DNA of 38,034 bases from Bacteroidota bacterium (GTDB lineage Bacteria; Bacteroidota; Bacteroidia; Chitinophagales; LD1), in NCBI GenBank assembly GCA_947479455.1, contig CANJZE010000029.1, forward strand, positions 1 through 38,034, given 5' to 3'. Shown here piece after piece: positions 1 to 8,434 of the stretch; position 1 is the first letter of the stretch; each line of letters opens with the position of its first letter. Under the pieces are notes generated by a model. That model searched no databases, was not told the origin of the DNA, and worked only from the letters and a program-made list of their open reading frames with translations. The translations under genes and the position numbers were made by a program.

Positions 1-1
1 A

Positions 2-385
2 GGAGCAAACGGAGTTACAGGAACCAATGGTACCACCGGGGCAACAGGCGTTGGTATCACTGGCGCTACGGGAAATAACGGAACAACAGGTGCTACAGGA
101 GCAAACGGAGTTACAGGAACCAATGGTAGCACAGGTGCAACAGGTGTTGGTATTACAGGCGCAACAGGAAATAACGGAACCACGGGTGCTACAGGAGCAA
201 ACGGAGTTACAGGAACCAATGGTAGCACAGGTGCAACAGGTGTTGGTATTACTGGCGCTACAGGAAGTAATGGAACCACGGGTGCTACAGGAGCGAATGG
301 AGTAACAGGAACTAATGGAACTACCGGGGCGACAGGTGTTGGTATAACCGGTGCTACTGGAAACAATGGAGCAACGGGAGCTACG
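2..385 (+). repeat. 96-bp tandem repeat encoding collagen-like 32-residue unit
   Basis: Four units begin at 2, 98, 194 and 290 with a constant 96-bp period. Units 2 and 3 are nearly identical at DNA level, while unit 4 has several synonymous changes. Each encodes 32 residues, so the Gly-X-Y triplet phase is broken once per unit at GVG. The array continues upstream beyond the window. It is followed by degenerate Gly-X-Y sequence to about 430. Confidence 0.9.
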
Positions 386-3034
386 GGTATTGGAACTACA
401 GGAGCTACAGGCGCAACAGGACCAAACGGAACCGCAGGAGGAGATTTAAGTGGAAGCTATCCCAGTCCAACCGTTGTAGGTATTCAAACGGTGCCCGTGA
501 GTGCAACTGCGCCAACTACCAATCAAATTTTACTTTATAACGGTACACAATGGATTCCTTCCGATGGTATTTTTTGGAAGTTGACAGGTAATGCCGGTAC
601 AACCTCACCTACAAACTTTGTAGGAACTACCGATAACGTTGATTTGGTGTTTAGAACGAATAATACAGAAGTAGTTAAATACAACACCGCTGGCAAAGTA
701 GGAATAGGAACTGTCACTAATGGAATAGGTGCTACACACACTAATGCAAAATTAGAAGTAGCAAGTCAGGGAACTGTTGTCAATGTACTTTATCGCAGTG
801 CTTCAGCTTCTGCAGTTTATAATATTTTTCAACGAGCTAAAGGAACGCTCTCCGCTCCTACTGCCGTTGCCAGTGCCGATGAATTAGGCACTATTCAAAT
901 GCAGGGATGGGATGGAACTCTATATTCGACCGGTGCACAAATTTCTGCATTAGTAGATAGCACGGTGAATACTGCCAGCTTACCCACGCGCTTAGCTTTT
1001 TCTACTACACCAGGCGGATTTGCCACCTCGGCAGAAAGAATGCGTATTGACAGAAACGGTAGGGTGGGAATAAATACCACAGCGCCTCTAGCAAAAGTGG
1101 ATATTCGCCACGATGGCACTACTTCTGATCCTGAACTTTTGTTGTATGAATCAGCCGATGACCAAATAAGAATGAATTATCAGAATTTGACCGGCTTTAC
1201 CAAATACTGGCAAACGAATGCTTATCCACATGCTACGCAGGATTCCGCTTCGCAGTTTAATGTACGGTACTATAACAACGTTCTAACCAATGATATTTTA
1301 TCGGTAACCGGAAATAATAAAGTAGGGGTAATGAATACCAATCCGCGTACAAAGTTCGATGTGAATGGCGATGTGGCTTGGCGCTCGGCTAACTTAACAT
1401 TGGCTACAGGGGTTACGAACCACAACATCAATTTAGAAACAAGCAAATTTTCATACTACAGAGTTCAGGGACCAACAGGCGCTTTCACAATAACAGGTTT
1501 TCACGGAGGAACAGACGGGCGTTTAGCTACGCTTTACAACACCACCGCTTATCAAATGACTCTGGCAAATCAAAATGGTTTATCGTTAGCTACTTATCGA
1601 ATTATTACTGGTACTGCTGCTGATATTATTGTCAACGCTGGCGGAGCAGCTACACTTCAATATAATGCTACCGATGGAAGATGGATTGTAATTTCTACAA
1701 ACAACCAAGCGGGTGGTGGTGGAACTTCATATTGGTCTTTAACCGGCAATTCAGGAACTACTCCTGCTACAAATTTTGTTGGAACCACCGATGCACAAGA
1801 CCTGGTGTTCCGATCAAATAACTTAGAAAGATATCGTGTATCCTCAAACGGAAACGTAGTAGTTAATAATACAACGCCCATTGGAACGGATCAATTTTCG
1901 ACCTACTCCTATGTTGCTAATACGGCATTAAGTGCCTATTCCATGGGTACCTCCGGTTTGGCTGGGTTTCTATTTGTAAACTCTACCTCCACAGGTGATG
2001 GTTTAGAAATTCAAAAAAATGGAACCACCGGAAGAGGTATTGACCTTTACATGGGTGCTTCTAATACAGACTTAGGAATTTCAGTAGCGCATAACGGTAC
2101 AGGAAGGGCTGGAACTTTCCAACAACAAAATGCTACATCAACAAGTCCAGCTTTATTTGCTTCGCACGTTGGAGATTCAAGAGTTTTAAATATTCAAAAC
2201 TCCTTGATCACTACTCAAAATCCAATTGGATTTTTCTCACAAGCTTCTACAGGTACTAATGCGGCTGTATACGCAAGTGCCGCTGCTGTTTGGGGACAAT
2301 CACCGGGTATTCGAGCAGGAATTTTTCAAGCTAACGCTGCCAGCGATAATTCACAAGCGGTGCATGGCGAGTTTAATCAGGTAGGTAATTTTAATGCAAT
2401 TGGTGTTTATGGTTTATCAACCCCCGCTACAGGTTTTGGTTATGGGGTTTTTGGAGCCGGAAACAATGCTGGTGTGTATGCTTTAGGAAATCAAACAGCA
2501 ACCGGTACCAAGTCTTTTGAAATTGACCATCCACTTGATCCTGAAAACAAATTGCTTCGTCACTTTGCTTTGGAATCGCCTGAGGTGTTGAATGTTTACA
2601 GAGGCAATACAATTTTGAATTCAAATGGCGAAGCGGAAATTCAATTGCCCGATTATTTCCATGCTATCAATAAAGAGTTTTCATATGTGCTTACTCCAAT
2701 TGGAGCTGCAGCTAATTTGTTTGTGAAAACAGAAATTGATGCAACCGGAAAATTCTCTATTGCCGGTGGTAACAGCGGCATGAAGGTGTCGTGGTATGTA
2801 TATGCCGACCGTAATGATTTGTTTGTGCAACAACATCCGGAAAATGTTTCGGTGGAGCGTATGAAACCAAGCGCACAAAAAGGAAAATATATGATGCCTG
2901 CACTTTACAATCAACCTGAAGAGAAAGGTGTTTTCTATAGCGGTAAATTGAAGATGCTTGAAAACTTACCTGAAGGAAAACCTGAGATGCATAAGGTGGA
3001 TGAGAAGAAAATAGAAAAGAAAGAGAAAAATTAA
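2..3034 (+). CDS. Collagen-like / tail-fibre-like surface protein, 5'-truncated by window edge
   Basis: The reading frame is open from base 2 and no start codon lies in the window, so this is the last 1010 residues of a longer protein. The first ~140 residues are Gly-X-Y collagen-like repeats (GATG, GVTG, GTNG) with a regular two-residue interruption at GVGITG. Then follows [13 protein letters not shown], a linker seen in many Bacteroidota fibre-like proteins. Two copies of a module containing TNFVGTTD...DLVFR.NN lie near 570-680 and 1730-1830, separated by repetitive beta-rich sequence with KVGIGT and RVGINTTAP turns that resembles trimeric phage-fibre repeats. The C-terminus (about 2515-2830) carries the conserved DHPLDPENK...[11 protein letters not shown]...LPDYFHAIN...[12 protein letters not shown] domain. 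It ends in a charged Lys/Glu tail, not a T9SS domain. It is probably an extracellular or cell-surface fibre; the ligand is unknown. Domain identity is from memory of the family; adhesion is inference. Confidence 0.85.
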   Translation, partial: GANGVTGTNGTTGATGVGITGATGNNGTTGATGANGVTGTNGSTGATGVGITGATGNNGTTGATGANGVTGTNGSTGATGVGITGATGSNGTTGATGANGVTGTNGTTGATGVGITGATGNNGATGATGIGTTGATGATGPNGTAGGDLSGSYPSPTVVGIQTVPVSATAPTTNQILLYNGTQWIPSDGIFWKLTGNAGTTSPTNFVGTTDNVDLVFRTNNTEVVKYNTAGKVGIGTVTNGIGATHTNAKLEVASQGTVVNVLYRSASASAVYNIFQRAKGTLSAPTAVASADELGTIQMQGWDGTLYSTGAQISALVDSTVNTASLPTRLAFSTTPGGFATSAERMRIDRNGRVGINTTAPLAKVDIRHDGTTSDPELLLYESADDQIRMNYQNLTGFTKYWQTNAYPHATQDSASQFNVRYYNNVLTNDILSVTGNNKVGVMNTNPRTKFDVNGDVAWRSANLTLATGVTNHNINLETSKFSYYRVQGPTGAFTITGFHGGTDGRLATLYNTTAYQMTLANQNGLSLATYRIITGTAADIIVNAGGAATLQYNATDGRWIVISTNNQAGGGGTSYWSLTGNSGTTPATNFVGTTDAQDLVFRSNNLERYRVSSNGNVVVNNTTPIGTDQFSTYSYVANTALSAYSMGTSGLAGFLFVNSTSTGDGLEIQKNGTTGRGIDLYMGASNTDLGISVAHNGTGRAGTFQQQNATSTSPALFASHVGDSRVLNIQNSLITTQNPIGFFSQASTGTNAAVYASAAAVWGQSPGIRAGIFQANAASDNSQAVHGEFNQVGNFNAIGVYGLSTPATGFGYGVFGAGNNAGVYALGNQTATGTKSFEIDHPLDPENKLLRHFALESPEVLNVYRGNTILNSNGEAEIQLPDYFHAINKEFSYVLTPIGAAANLFVKTEIDATGKFSIAGGNSGMKVSWYVYADRNDLFVQQHPENVSVERMKPSAQKGKYMMPALYNQPEEKGVFYSGKLKMLENLPEGKPEMHKVDEKKIEKKEKN

Positions 3035-3052
3035 GAACTTTACTTTGATATG

Positions 3053-3075
3053 TTTCGACAAGCTCAGCGTGACAT
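3053..3075. repeat. Possible dispersed REP-like intergenic repeat
   Basis: The segment containing TCGACAAGCTCAGCGTGACA looks like a short sequence that I recall recurring between genes in many bacterial genomes. It overlaps the last codons and stop of the minus-strand glycosyltransferase, whose C-terminus GMSR is encoded by it. Only one copy is in the window, so the repeat nature rests on memory. Confidence 0.4.
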
Positions 3076-4182
3076 ACCACTTACAACACTCTTCATCGCT
3101 TCATCATAACCCGAAATCAAATTTCTCCAGTCGTACTTACACGCGTATTGTTGCGTATCCATTACGCGCAGGTATTTTACATCCATAATTCTGCGCTGAA
3201 TTTTATTGACAAAATCTTCTTCGTCATAAAAGAAAGTAGAATGAAACTGCGCTGGTATATGTTCGGGATAGGCTAAGCGTTTAGGCAAGAAAGGAACCAC
3301 GTTGCAATACATGGCTTCTACTACACTTCCGCCAAAAAAATCTTGATTTGATGTTACCGGCAACATATCGGCTATCCATAACCATTTACAGTATTCTTCA
3401 AAGGTTTCAGCATAGCCCCAATGAAGAATTTTATCGGCAAGTTTTTCTTTTGCCACATCAAAAATTGGTGGATGCTTTTCATACTCCTCTCCTAACACAA
3501 TTAGTTTAAAATCAATTCCACGTTCAGCAATTTCAAACAAGGCTTTAAAAAAGCGTTCCGGATTTTTATCGTATTCCCATCGGTGATTCCAAAGAATAAC
3601 AGCGCGATTTGGTTTTACAATTTCAGCAGGTTTGTGTTCATCGAACATTTTTAAATCAAGTGCAAGCGGTAGCACCGATGATTTATTTCGAATGCTTTCC
3701 ACCGTTTCTAAATTGTTGTAATCGGGAAATGCTCTTAGGAATTTAGGGAGTTCATCAAGAAAAGCATCGTGATGGTATTGCGAATTAAAAAACACTTTAT
3801 CGGCAGTTAATGCTGATGAGTAATTGATAAACGCGTAATGATTATCGCGTTGAAGTTTTACATCCTTATCTGTAGGTGACCAGGGATAGTTCAGTTGATT
3901 TTCGTGAAAGTAAATGGCGGTGGGAATATTATGCGACCAAGTTCTTGTGAGCGAAAGGAACAGATTAAGGTCAAGCATATCTGTCGCTAAAATCAAATCT
4001 GGTCTTGCTTTTTCTTGCTGAAACTTTGAAGCAAGAGTAACTGCTCCGCCATGCATTCGCCATTTCCAATGATAACCGCTTATCGATAAGATTTCAATTT
4101 CGTGTTTACTGAACCGTTGAAATTCCTCTGCCCATTTTTTGTGTGAACCGGTAAAGAATGTTTCGAGAAGAAGAATGCGCAT
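3064..4182 (-). CDS. DUF3524 glycosyltransferase, tRNA-queuosine alpha-mannosyltransferase-like
   Basis: The 372-residue protein resembles the DUF3524/GTDC1 family, whose animal member mannosylates queuosine in tRNA-Asp (QTMAN). Visible family landmarks in order are ETFFTGSHKKW (7-17), WHW-like YHWKWRMHGG (37-46), YFHENQLNYPW (91-101), NHRWEYDKNPE (199-209), LHWGYAETFEEY (253-264) and DFFGGSVVEAMYC (281-293), the last being the GT-B nucleotide-sugar acidic site. No signal peptide is seen, so it should be cytosolic. The start at 4182 is the only ATG giving the complete ETFF N-terminus. It follows dihydroorotase on the same strand after 98 bases, which include a REP-like stretch, so co-transcription is uncertain. 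The family assignment is strong; the substrate in a bacterium is inference, and a different sugar or nucleoside acceptor is possible. Confidence 0.85.
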   Translation of the reverse strand: MRILLLETFFTGSHKKWAEEFQRFSKHEIEILSISGYHWKWRMHGGAVTLASKFQQEKARPDLILATDMLDLNLFLSLTRTWSHNIPTAIYFHENQLNYPWSPTDKDVKLQRDNHYAFINYSSALTADKVFFNSQYHHDAFLDELPKFLRAFPDYNNLETVESIRNKSSVLPLALDLKMFDEHKPAEIVKPNRAVILWNHRWEYDKNPERFFKALFEIAERGIDFKLIVLGEEYEKHPPIFDVAKEKLADKILHWGYAETFEEYCKWLWIADMLPVTSNQDFFGGSVVEAMYCNVVPFLPKRLAYPEHIPAQFHSTFFYDEEDFVNKIQRRIMDVKYLRVMDTQQYACKYDWRNLISGYDEAMKSVVSGMSR

Positions 4183-4231
4183 AATGCAAATGAGTAAATT
4201 CGGAAATTAGCAAATGAGTAAATGGAATACA

Positions 4232-4270
4232 AGATTCTTCACTGCGCAAAGCCTACGTTCAGAATGACAT
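4232..4270. repeat. Second possible REP-like intergenic repeat between glycosyltransferase and dihydroorotase
   Basis: The segment beginning GATTCTTCACTGCGC and ending TTCAGAATGACA resembles another short repeat that I recall from bacterial intergenic regions. Just upstream, AAATGAGTAAAT occurs twice (from about 4188 and 4212), a small direct repeat. The whole 98-base gap is therefore composed of repeat-like sequence. Support is limited to recognition. Confidence 0.35.
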
Positions 4271-4280
4271 AGCGCTTAAA

Positions 4281-5621
4281 TTACCGCACAAACTCTAACC
4301 GCTCTCCTTTAATGTTTTCGTCAAAAATACCTTTGTTGTAAACCAAATTACCATTTACAAAAGTTTTAGAAACTTTTCCTTTGAATTCGTAACCATCAAA
4401 CGGACTCCAACCGCATTTGTAAAGAATATTTGAAGGAGAAACTTTCCAGTTGGTTGTTGTGTCAAACAAAACCAAATCGGCAAAGTAGCCTTCGCGAATA
4501 TACCCTCGCTCTTTTACTTCGAAACAAATGGCAGGTGCATGACACATCTTCTCTATAATCTTCTCCAATGAAATTTTTTTATCGTGATAAAATTGCAACA
4601 TGGTGTTCAACGAATGTTGAATCAATGGCAAACCCGAAGGCGCTTTGAGATAAGAATTGTTTTTTTCTTCGATAGTATGCGGTGCATGGTCGGTGGCAAT
4701 AACATCTAAGCGGTCGTCAAGCATAGCAGCAAACAATTCTTTTTTGTGATGTGCATCTTTAATAGCCGGGTTACATTTTATTTTACTTCCCAACCGCGCG
4801 TAATCACTTTTATCGAACCAAAGATGATGCACACAAATTTCGCTGGTGATTCTTTTTTCTTTCAACGGAATATCGTTTCTGAAAAGTTTGAGTTCATCGG
4901 CTGTAGAAAGATGAAACACATGTAAGCGCGAATTAAACTTCTTCGCTAATTCCACCGCATAGCTCGATGAATTCAAACAAACTGTTTCATTTCGAATTTC
5001 TGCATGACATTCGAAAGGAATGTTCTCTCCGTATTTTTGTTTGTAAATTTCTGTTCGTGCCTTTACAAGGCGGTCATCTTCGCAATGCGTAGCAATTAAA
5101 ATATCTGCCCGCTCGCTGAAAACTCTTTCCAAAACTTCAGGTTCATCAACTAGCATATCGCCCGTAGAAGAGCCCATGAAGATTTTAATCCCACAGATTT
5201 TTGTTTTGTCCACCTTCAGCAATTCATCAATATTATGATGATTAGTGCCCATGTAAAATGAGTAATTGGCAAGAGAAGTTTTTTCGGCAATGGAATATTT
5301 GTCTTCTAATAACTCGATGGTGCAGGCAGGTGGGTTGGTGTTTGGCATTTCCATAAACGATGTAACACCTCCGGCAATTCCTGCGCGTGCTTCGGTTTCA
5401 ATTGTTGCTTTTTGCGTAAGACCCGGTTCGCGAAAATGAACTTGGTCGTCAATAATGCCCGGCATGAGGTAAAGACCTTCGGCATCTACTTCTTCCACTT
5501 TAAATTTTACATCAAAAGTAGAATCAACACGCTCTATTCGCTTTCCTCGAATGAGAATATCGGCACTTAATATTTTGCCTTCGTTGATAACACTGGCGTT
5601 TCGGATAATGTAGTCGCTCAT
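4281..5621 (-). CDS. pyrC: Dihydroorotase (amidohydrolase family)
   Basis: This 446-residue enzyme should catalyse reversible cyclisation of N-carbamoyl-aspartate to dihydroorotate in de novo pyrimidine synthesis, in the cytosol. The amidohydrolase landmarks are DDQVHFREPG (58-67), GGVTSFMEMPNT (84-95, substrate Asn), GIKIFMGSSTGDM (144-156, with K146 at the place of the carboxylated Lys of related hydrolases), THC (178-180), HVFHLS (234-239, metal His), and ATDHAPHT (309-316, catalytic Asp311). The usual first metal histidine of the HxH motif is Gln60 here; I recall the DDQVHFREPG form from other Bacteroidota dihydroorotases, so it is probably a lineage trait and not damage. Length is normal. 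Allantoinase or dihydropyrimidinase are less likely because of the overall match to bacterial dihydroorotase. A TACATTTG promoter box lies 14 bases upstream of the start. Confidence 0.93.
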   Translation of the reverse strand: MSDYIIRNASVINEGKILSADILIRGKRIERVDSTFDVKFKVEEVDAEGLYLMPGIIDDQVHFREPGLTQKATIETEARAGIAGGVTSFMEMPNTNPPACTIELLEDKYSIAEKTSLANYSFYMGTNHHNIDELLKVDKTKICGIKIFMGSSTGDMLVDEPEVLERVFSERADILIATHCEDDRLVKARTEIYKQKYGENIPFECHAEIRNETVCLNSSSYAVELAKKFNSRLHVFHLSTADELKLFRNDIPLKEKRITSEICVHHLWFDKSDYARLGSKIKCNPAIKDAHHKKELFAAMLDDRLDVIATDHAPHTIEEKNNSYLKAPSGLPLIQHSLNTMLQFYHDKKISLEKIIEKMCHAPAICFEVKERGYIREGYFADLVLFDTTTNWKVSPSNILYKCGWSPFDGYEFKGKVSKTFVNGNLVYNKGIFDENIKGERLEFVR

Positions 5622-5634
5622 AATTTTATTGGCA

Positions 5635-5642
5635 CAAATGTA
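5635..5642 (-). promoter_or_regulatory. Bacteroidota -7 box upstream of dihydroorotase
   Basis: On the minus strand the sequence reads TACATTTG, matching TAnnTTTG. It sits 14 bases before the ATG at 5621, leaving a very short leader. No good TTG/TTTG -33 element is seen at the expected distance, so this is a half-match. Confidence 0.45.
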
Positions 5643-5754
5643 ATTTCAAAAATTGAATTCATTATGGTAGAAAGTGTAAACTCATAAGTACAGCGCTGCC
5701 TAAATAAAGACGATTATTGTCCATAACTTTTACAGGCATGAGTTACCTCAACTC

Positions 5755-5762
5755 TATATTTG
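5755..5762 (+). promoter_or_regulatory. Bacteroidota -7 box upstream of barrel protein gene
   Basis: TATATTTG matches TAnnTTTG and lies 34 bases before the ATG at 5797, a normal distance for a promoter in this phylum. The -33 element is not clear. Confidence 0.5.
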
Positions 5763-5796
5763 CAGCGTATTATTTCAAACCCAAAAAATTTAAATC

Positions 5797-6411
5797 ATGA
5801 AAAAATTTATTTACACAGCAATGATTGGCATAATCGTTTTAGCAGCTGCAAATACTATTAGCGCACAAGCCTGGAGCAAAGACACGAAGGTTTTAGGTCT
5901 TGGCTTTGGTGCTTCCTATTTCTTTCATTTAGACCCTGATAGAACTACCTCGTCTTTTTTAGGTACCGCACCTATTTGGCTAACAGGTCAATTAAATTTT
6001 CAGGGTGAGTTTGGCGTGCATGATTATGTGGGAATTGGATTTACTACCGGAGTTGGAGGAAGAGCCGGTTATTCAAGAGGCTTTTATTCTTGGTACGGAA
6101 GAACTTCTTACTCTAGCTATGGCGAAGTGAATGTGCCAGTAGGTGTTTTAGCTAATTTTCATTTCTATCAATTAATTGCTGATAAAACAGGTGCGGATAT
6201 TAAAGCCGATAAGTTAGATGTGTATGCAGGTGTAAGTGTTGGGAGTGGTGTGGCGGTTACTTTTTATTCCAACTCAAACCACATTTATCCAATCGTATTC
6301 GGTGGAGCACATGTGGGTGCACGATATTACTTTACCGATAATTTAGGAGCAAATGTGGAAGTAGGTTTTGGTAAATCAATTGTGAATGGAGGTTTGGTTT
6401 TTAAACTTTAA
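5797..6411 (+). CDS. Small outer-membrane beta-barrel-like protein, function unknown
   Basis: The 204-residue protein starts with a clear signal peptide (MKKF, hydrophobic core to about residue 20, cleavage near ISAQA). The mature part is Gly/aromatic-rich with alternating hydrophobic residues, for example VGIGFTTGVGGRAG, VYAGVSVGSGVAV and ARYYFTDNLGANVEVGFGKS, and ends with the strand-like LVFKL, all typical of 8-stranded outer-membrane barrels in Bacteroidota. The YYFTDNLGANVEVGFG segment is a common feature of such OmpW/OmpA-barrel-like proteins. No enzymatic motif is visible. It is preceded by a TATATTTG box and followed 32 bases later by the VOC gene. The exact role cannot be told. Confidence 0.75.
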   Translation: MKKFIYTAMIGIIVLAAANTISAQAWSKDTKVLGLGFGASYFFHLDPDRTTSSFLGTAPIWLTGQLNFQGEFGVHDYVGIGFTTGVGGRAGYSRGFYSWYGRTSYSSYGEVNVPVGVLANFHFYQLIADKTGADIKADKLDVYAGVSVGSGVAVTFYSNSNHIYPIVFGGAHVGARYYFTDNLGANVEVGFGKSIVNGGLVFKL

Positions 6412-6443
6412 TTCCTTCCCGCAGCATTCACACTTTTAAAAAA

Positions 6444-6977
6444 ATGACAATGAAAAAGACAACATTAATTTTTCTAGCATTGGTCACATCATTCTGTTTT
6501 GGTTTTACTTTTAAATCAATACTTGCTAACAAAAACAAAACCCACGTTACAACGAAAAGAGTAACAAGTATTGGTGGCATTTTTTTTAAATGTAAAGAGC
6601 CAAAAAAGATGAGAGAATGGTACAACACACATTTGGGTTTAAACACTAACCAATATGGGACCGTTTTTGAGTGGCGTCAAACCGATGACTCCACAAAGAA
6701 GGGATTTTCGCAGTGGAGTCCTTTTTCTGAAAAGACAAAATACTTTGAACCTTCTACCAAAGACTTTATGATAAACTACAGAGTTGAAAACTTACAATTA
6801 CTAGTTGAAGAATTGAAAAAAGAAGGCGTTACAATTACAGATACCATTGAAACTTACGATTACGGGAAGTTTGCACACATTATGGATATGGAAGGAAACA
6901 AAATAGAATTGTGGGAACCGAACGATATTGAATATGAAAAACTAGGAAAACAACTCGGTAGTCAAACTACAAAATAA
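6444..6977 (+). CDS. VOC (glyoxalase/bleomycin-resistance fold) protein with N-terminal hydrophobic segment
   Basis: The 177-residue protein has a hydrophobic N-terminus (residues ~5-25, TLIFLALVTSFCFGFTF) that may be a signal peptide or anchor; the Cys near residue 18 lacks a good lipobox. From residue ~38 it shows one VOC module: VTSIGGIFFKCKEPKKMREW followed by YNTHLGL (first beta-alpha-beta unit), then FMINYRVENLQLLVEELKKEGV (second unit), FAHIMDMEGNKIELWEP with the typical D.EGN.IELW ending. This places metal-ligand-type Glu in the last strand. The typical members are cytosolic; export is unusual but the N-terminal segment is clear. Substrate unknown. Confidence 0.8.
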   Translation: MTMKKTTLIFLALVTSFCFGFTFKSILANKNKTHVTTKRVTSIGGIFFKCKEPKKMREWYNTHLGLNTNQYGTVFEWRQTDDSTKKGFSQWSPFSEKTKYFEPSTKDFMINYRVENLQLLVEELKKEGVTITDTIETYDYGKFAHIMDMEGNKIELWEPNDIEYEKLGKQLGSQTTK

Positions 6978-7033
6978 CAAATCGATTCTCCCATGATTTT
7001 GCTTTCCTTCCCGAAACTCAAACCACATAAAAA

Positions 7034-7399
7034 ATGAGTAAACAAAAAACTATTTATTCTGCTGTAGAAAAAGAATGCCTTACACTGCTGGACTGGCTGC
7101 TGCAAAAGTTAGAAGCCATGGAACAAGAAGGTGAAAATATAGGGGCTAACGGCAAAAAGTTGACAAGGTTGTTTATTGAAAACAAAGAAAGAATTGAAGC
7201 CCGCGCCCTAAAGCGCATGCGAGAAGTCGAAGAATTGAAAAGAATTGACCTGACCGATACCGACCGTGGTTTATTAAAAGAGTCTATGGAAGCAGGTAAA
7301 AAGACCGATGAAAAATTGGTGGATATACAGACAGCCCTTCTACGCGAAAAATTCAAATTGCTGAACTGGGGCAAGGGAACAGATAAGCCAAAAGCATAG
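7034..7399 (+). CDS. Hypothetical helical protein
   Basis: The 121-residue protein is highly charged and predicted largely helical (DWLLQKLEAMEQEGE, ENKERIEARALKRMREVEEL, ALLREKFKLLNW). No signal peptide, TM segment or enzymatic motif is visible. I do not recognise the family. ATG follows an A-rich stretch, as for its neighbours, and codon use matches them, so it is probably a real gene. It is monocistronic-looking, 56 bases after the VOC gene. Confidence 0.6.
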   Translation: MSKQKTIYSAVEKECLTLLDWLLQKLEAMEQEGENIGANGKKLTRLFIENKERIEARALKRMREVEELKRIDLTDTDRGLLKESMEAGKKTDEKLVDIQTALLREKFKLLNWGKGTDKPKA

Positions 7400-7487
7400 C
7401 ATAAGAAATAATGTTTCGCCCAGGGTCGTGAAACACAGTCTCTGCGAGACAAGTAACAAAAACCAAATGTTCAAATAATTTCACCTC

Positions 7488-7850
7488 ATGCTCCCCGAAC
7501 AATTCATTACTGCTTATGAACTTGCTTTGGCAAGTCAACAATGGAAAAACGTAGAACCATTGATTCATGCAAACGCCTGCGTAACCTTTTCAACAGGCGC
7601 AGTGCACAAAGGCATTGAAGCCATTCATAAGGCTTACGAGAAAAATTTCTCGGCAATTAAAAATGAAAAGTATGCTGTTACCAATGTGCATTGGGTTCTG
7701 AAGAATAATGAAATGGCGGTGTACCTTTTTAACTTCCATTGGAAAGGAATTATCAATGGCTTAGAAGCCATAGGTTCAGGCAAAGGAACAACCACGTTAA
7801 TTTTTGAAGAAGATAAATGGAAATTACTAGCCGAACATCTTGGCGTTTGA
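7488..7850 (+). CDS. NTF2-like / SnoaL-type protein
   Basis: The 120-residue protein fits the NTF2-like cone fold: an N-terminal helix with YELALASQQWKNVEPLIHANAC, then VTFSTGAVHKGIEAI where the ligand loop normally lies, a helix with YEKNFSAI, and three strands ending GKGTTTLIFEEDKWKLLAEHLGV, which is the usual C-terminal T.vfrk.dgkWki...H signature. The family includes ketosteroid isomerase-like enzymes and many binding proteins with no known ligand; no catalytic Asp pair is obvious, so no reaction is assigned. Confidence 0.8.
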   Translation: MLPEQFITAYELALASQQWKNVEPLIHANACVTFSTGAVHKGIEAIHKAYEKNFSAIKNEKYAVTNVHWVLKNNEMAVYLFNFHWKGIINGLEAIGSGKGTTTLIFEEDKWKLLAEHLGV

Positions 7851-7866
7851 ACCAGCTAAATATATA

Positions 7867-8154
7867 GTGCGCGTGGTCGCAAAGCAAAAACAAAAAAAGC
7901 CCTACACATTTCTGCGCAAAGCTTTTAAAGTTGTGGAAGCAAGATACGAGTTATCGAACTTCCTGCAAGACCTCCAAAGAATAGATAACCTACCTATTCC
8001 AAATCACGTCTCGGATTCTTCAACCGAGCAAAAGCGTAATAGAAATATTTCTCCTTCAAAAAAAGTGCGTGGTAAAAATACCACAGCAAGGGGCGGCACT
8101 ATTCCCCAAAAACGTCCGCAAGGGAGCGCCTTGAACAAAAGGCAAATCAGATAA
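7867..8154 (+). CDS. Small basic hypothetical protein, doubtful
   Basis: An open frame runs from the end of the NTF2-like gene to 8154. No ATG is available; GTG at 7867 or 7873 is the best start, and a TTG at 7840 would overlap the previous gene. The product (~95 residues) has a helical N-terminal half (PYTFLRKAFKVVEARYELS) and a Lys/Arg/Ser-rich tail (PSKKVRGKNTTARGGT). It precedes two accessory-looking genes on the same strand. It may be nucleic-acid-binding or simply a chance frame; I do not recognise it. Confidence 0.35.
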   Translation: MRVVAKQKQKKPYTFLRKAFKVVEARYELSNFLQDLQRIDNLPIPNHVSDSSTEQKRNRNISPSKKVRGKNTTARGGTIPQKRPQGSALNKRQIR

Positions 8155-8209
8155 AATCATTCACAATAAATAATCATTCAAATTTTTCAATCACTTAAAA
8201 TCAAACAAA

Positions 8210-8434
8210 ATGAAAAAAGAAAATATCGATTTCGATGAGGCAAAAAAAGACCTCCAACGCATTTTTGATTCACGCTTCGTGAAGATTGTAATAGGCACAG
8301 CCGCTACTGTCGCTCTAATCTATGTTGCGGGAAAAGTCATACGAATCATTACGACAACTGTGATCGAATTTAATGGGTTAAAGGGGGCGCTTAAACCACC
8401 TGCTTTACCACCTAAAAGTGGATCGCAACCATGA
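8210..8434 (+). CDS. Small single-pass membrane protein
   Basis: The 74-residue protein has a charged N-terminus (KKENIDFDEAKKDLQRIF), one transmembrane helix at about residues 23-46 (FVKIVIGTAATVALIYVAGK) and a Pro-rich tail (PPALPPKSGS). Its stop overlaps the next start as ATGA at 8431-8434, so the two are translationally coupled. The family is not recognised. Small one-TM proteins beside an HTH protein occur often in conjugative and plasmid modules, but that is only context. Confidence 0.65.
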   Translation: MKKENIDFDEAKKDLQRIFDSRFVKIVIGTAATVALIYVAGKVIRIITTTVIEFNGLKGALKPPALPPKSGSQP

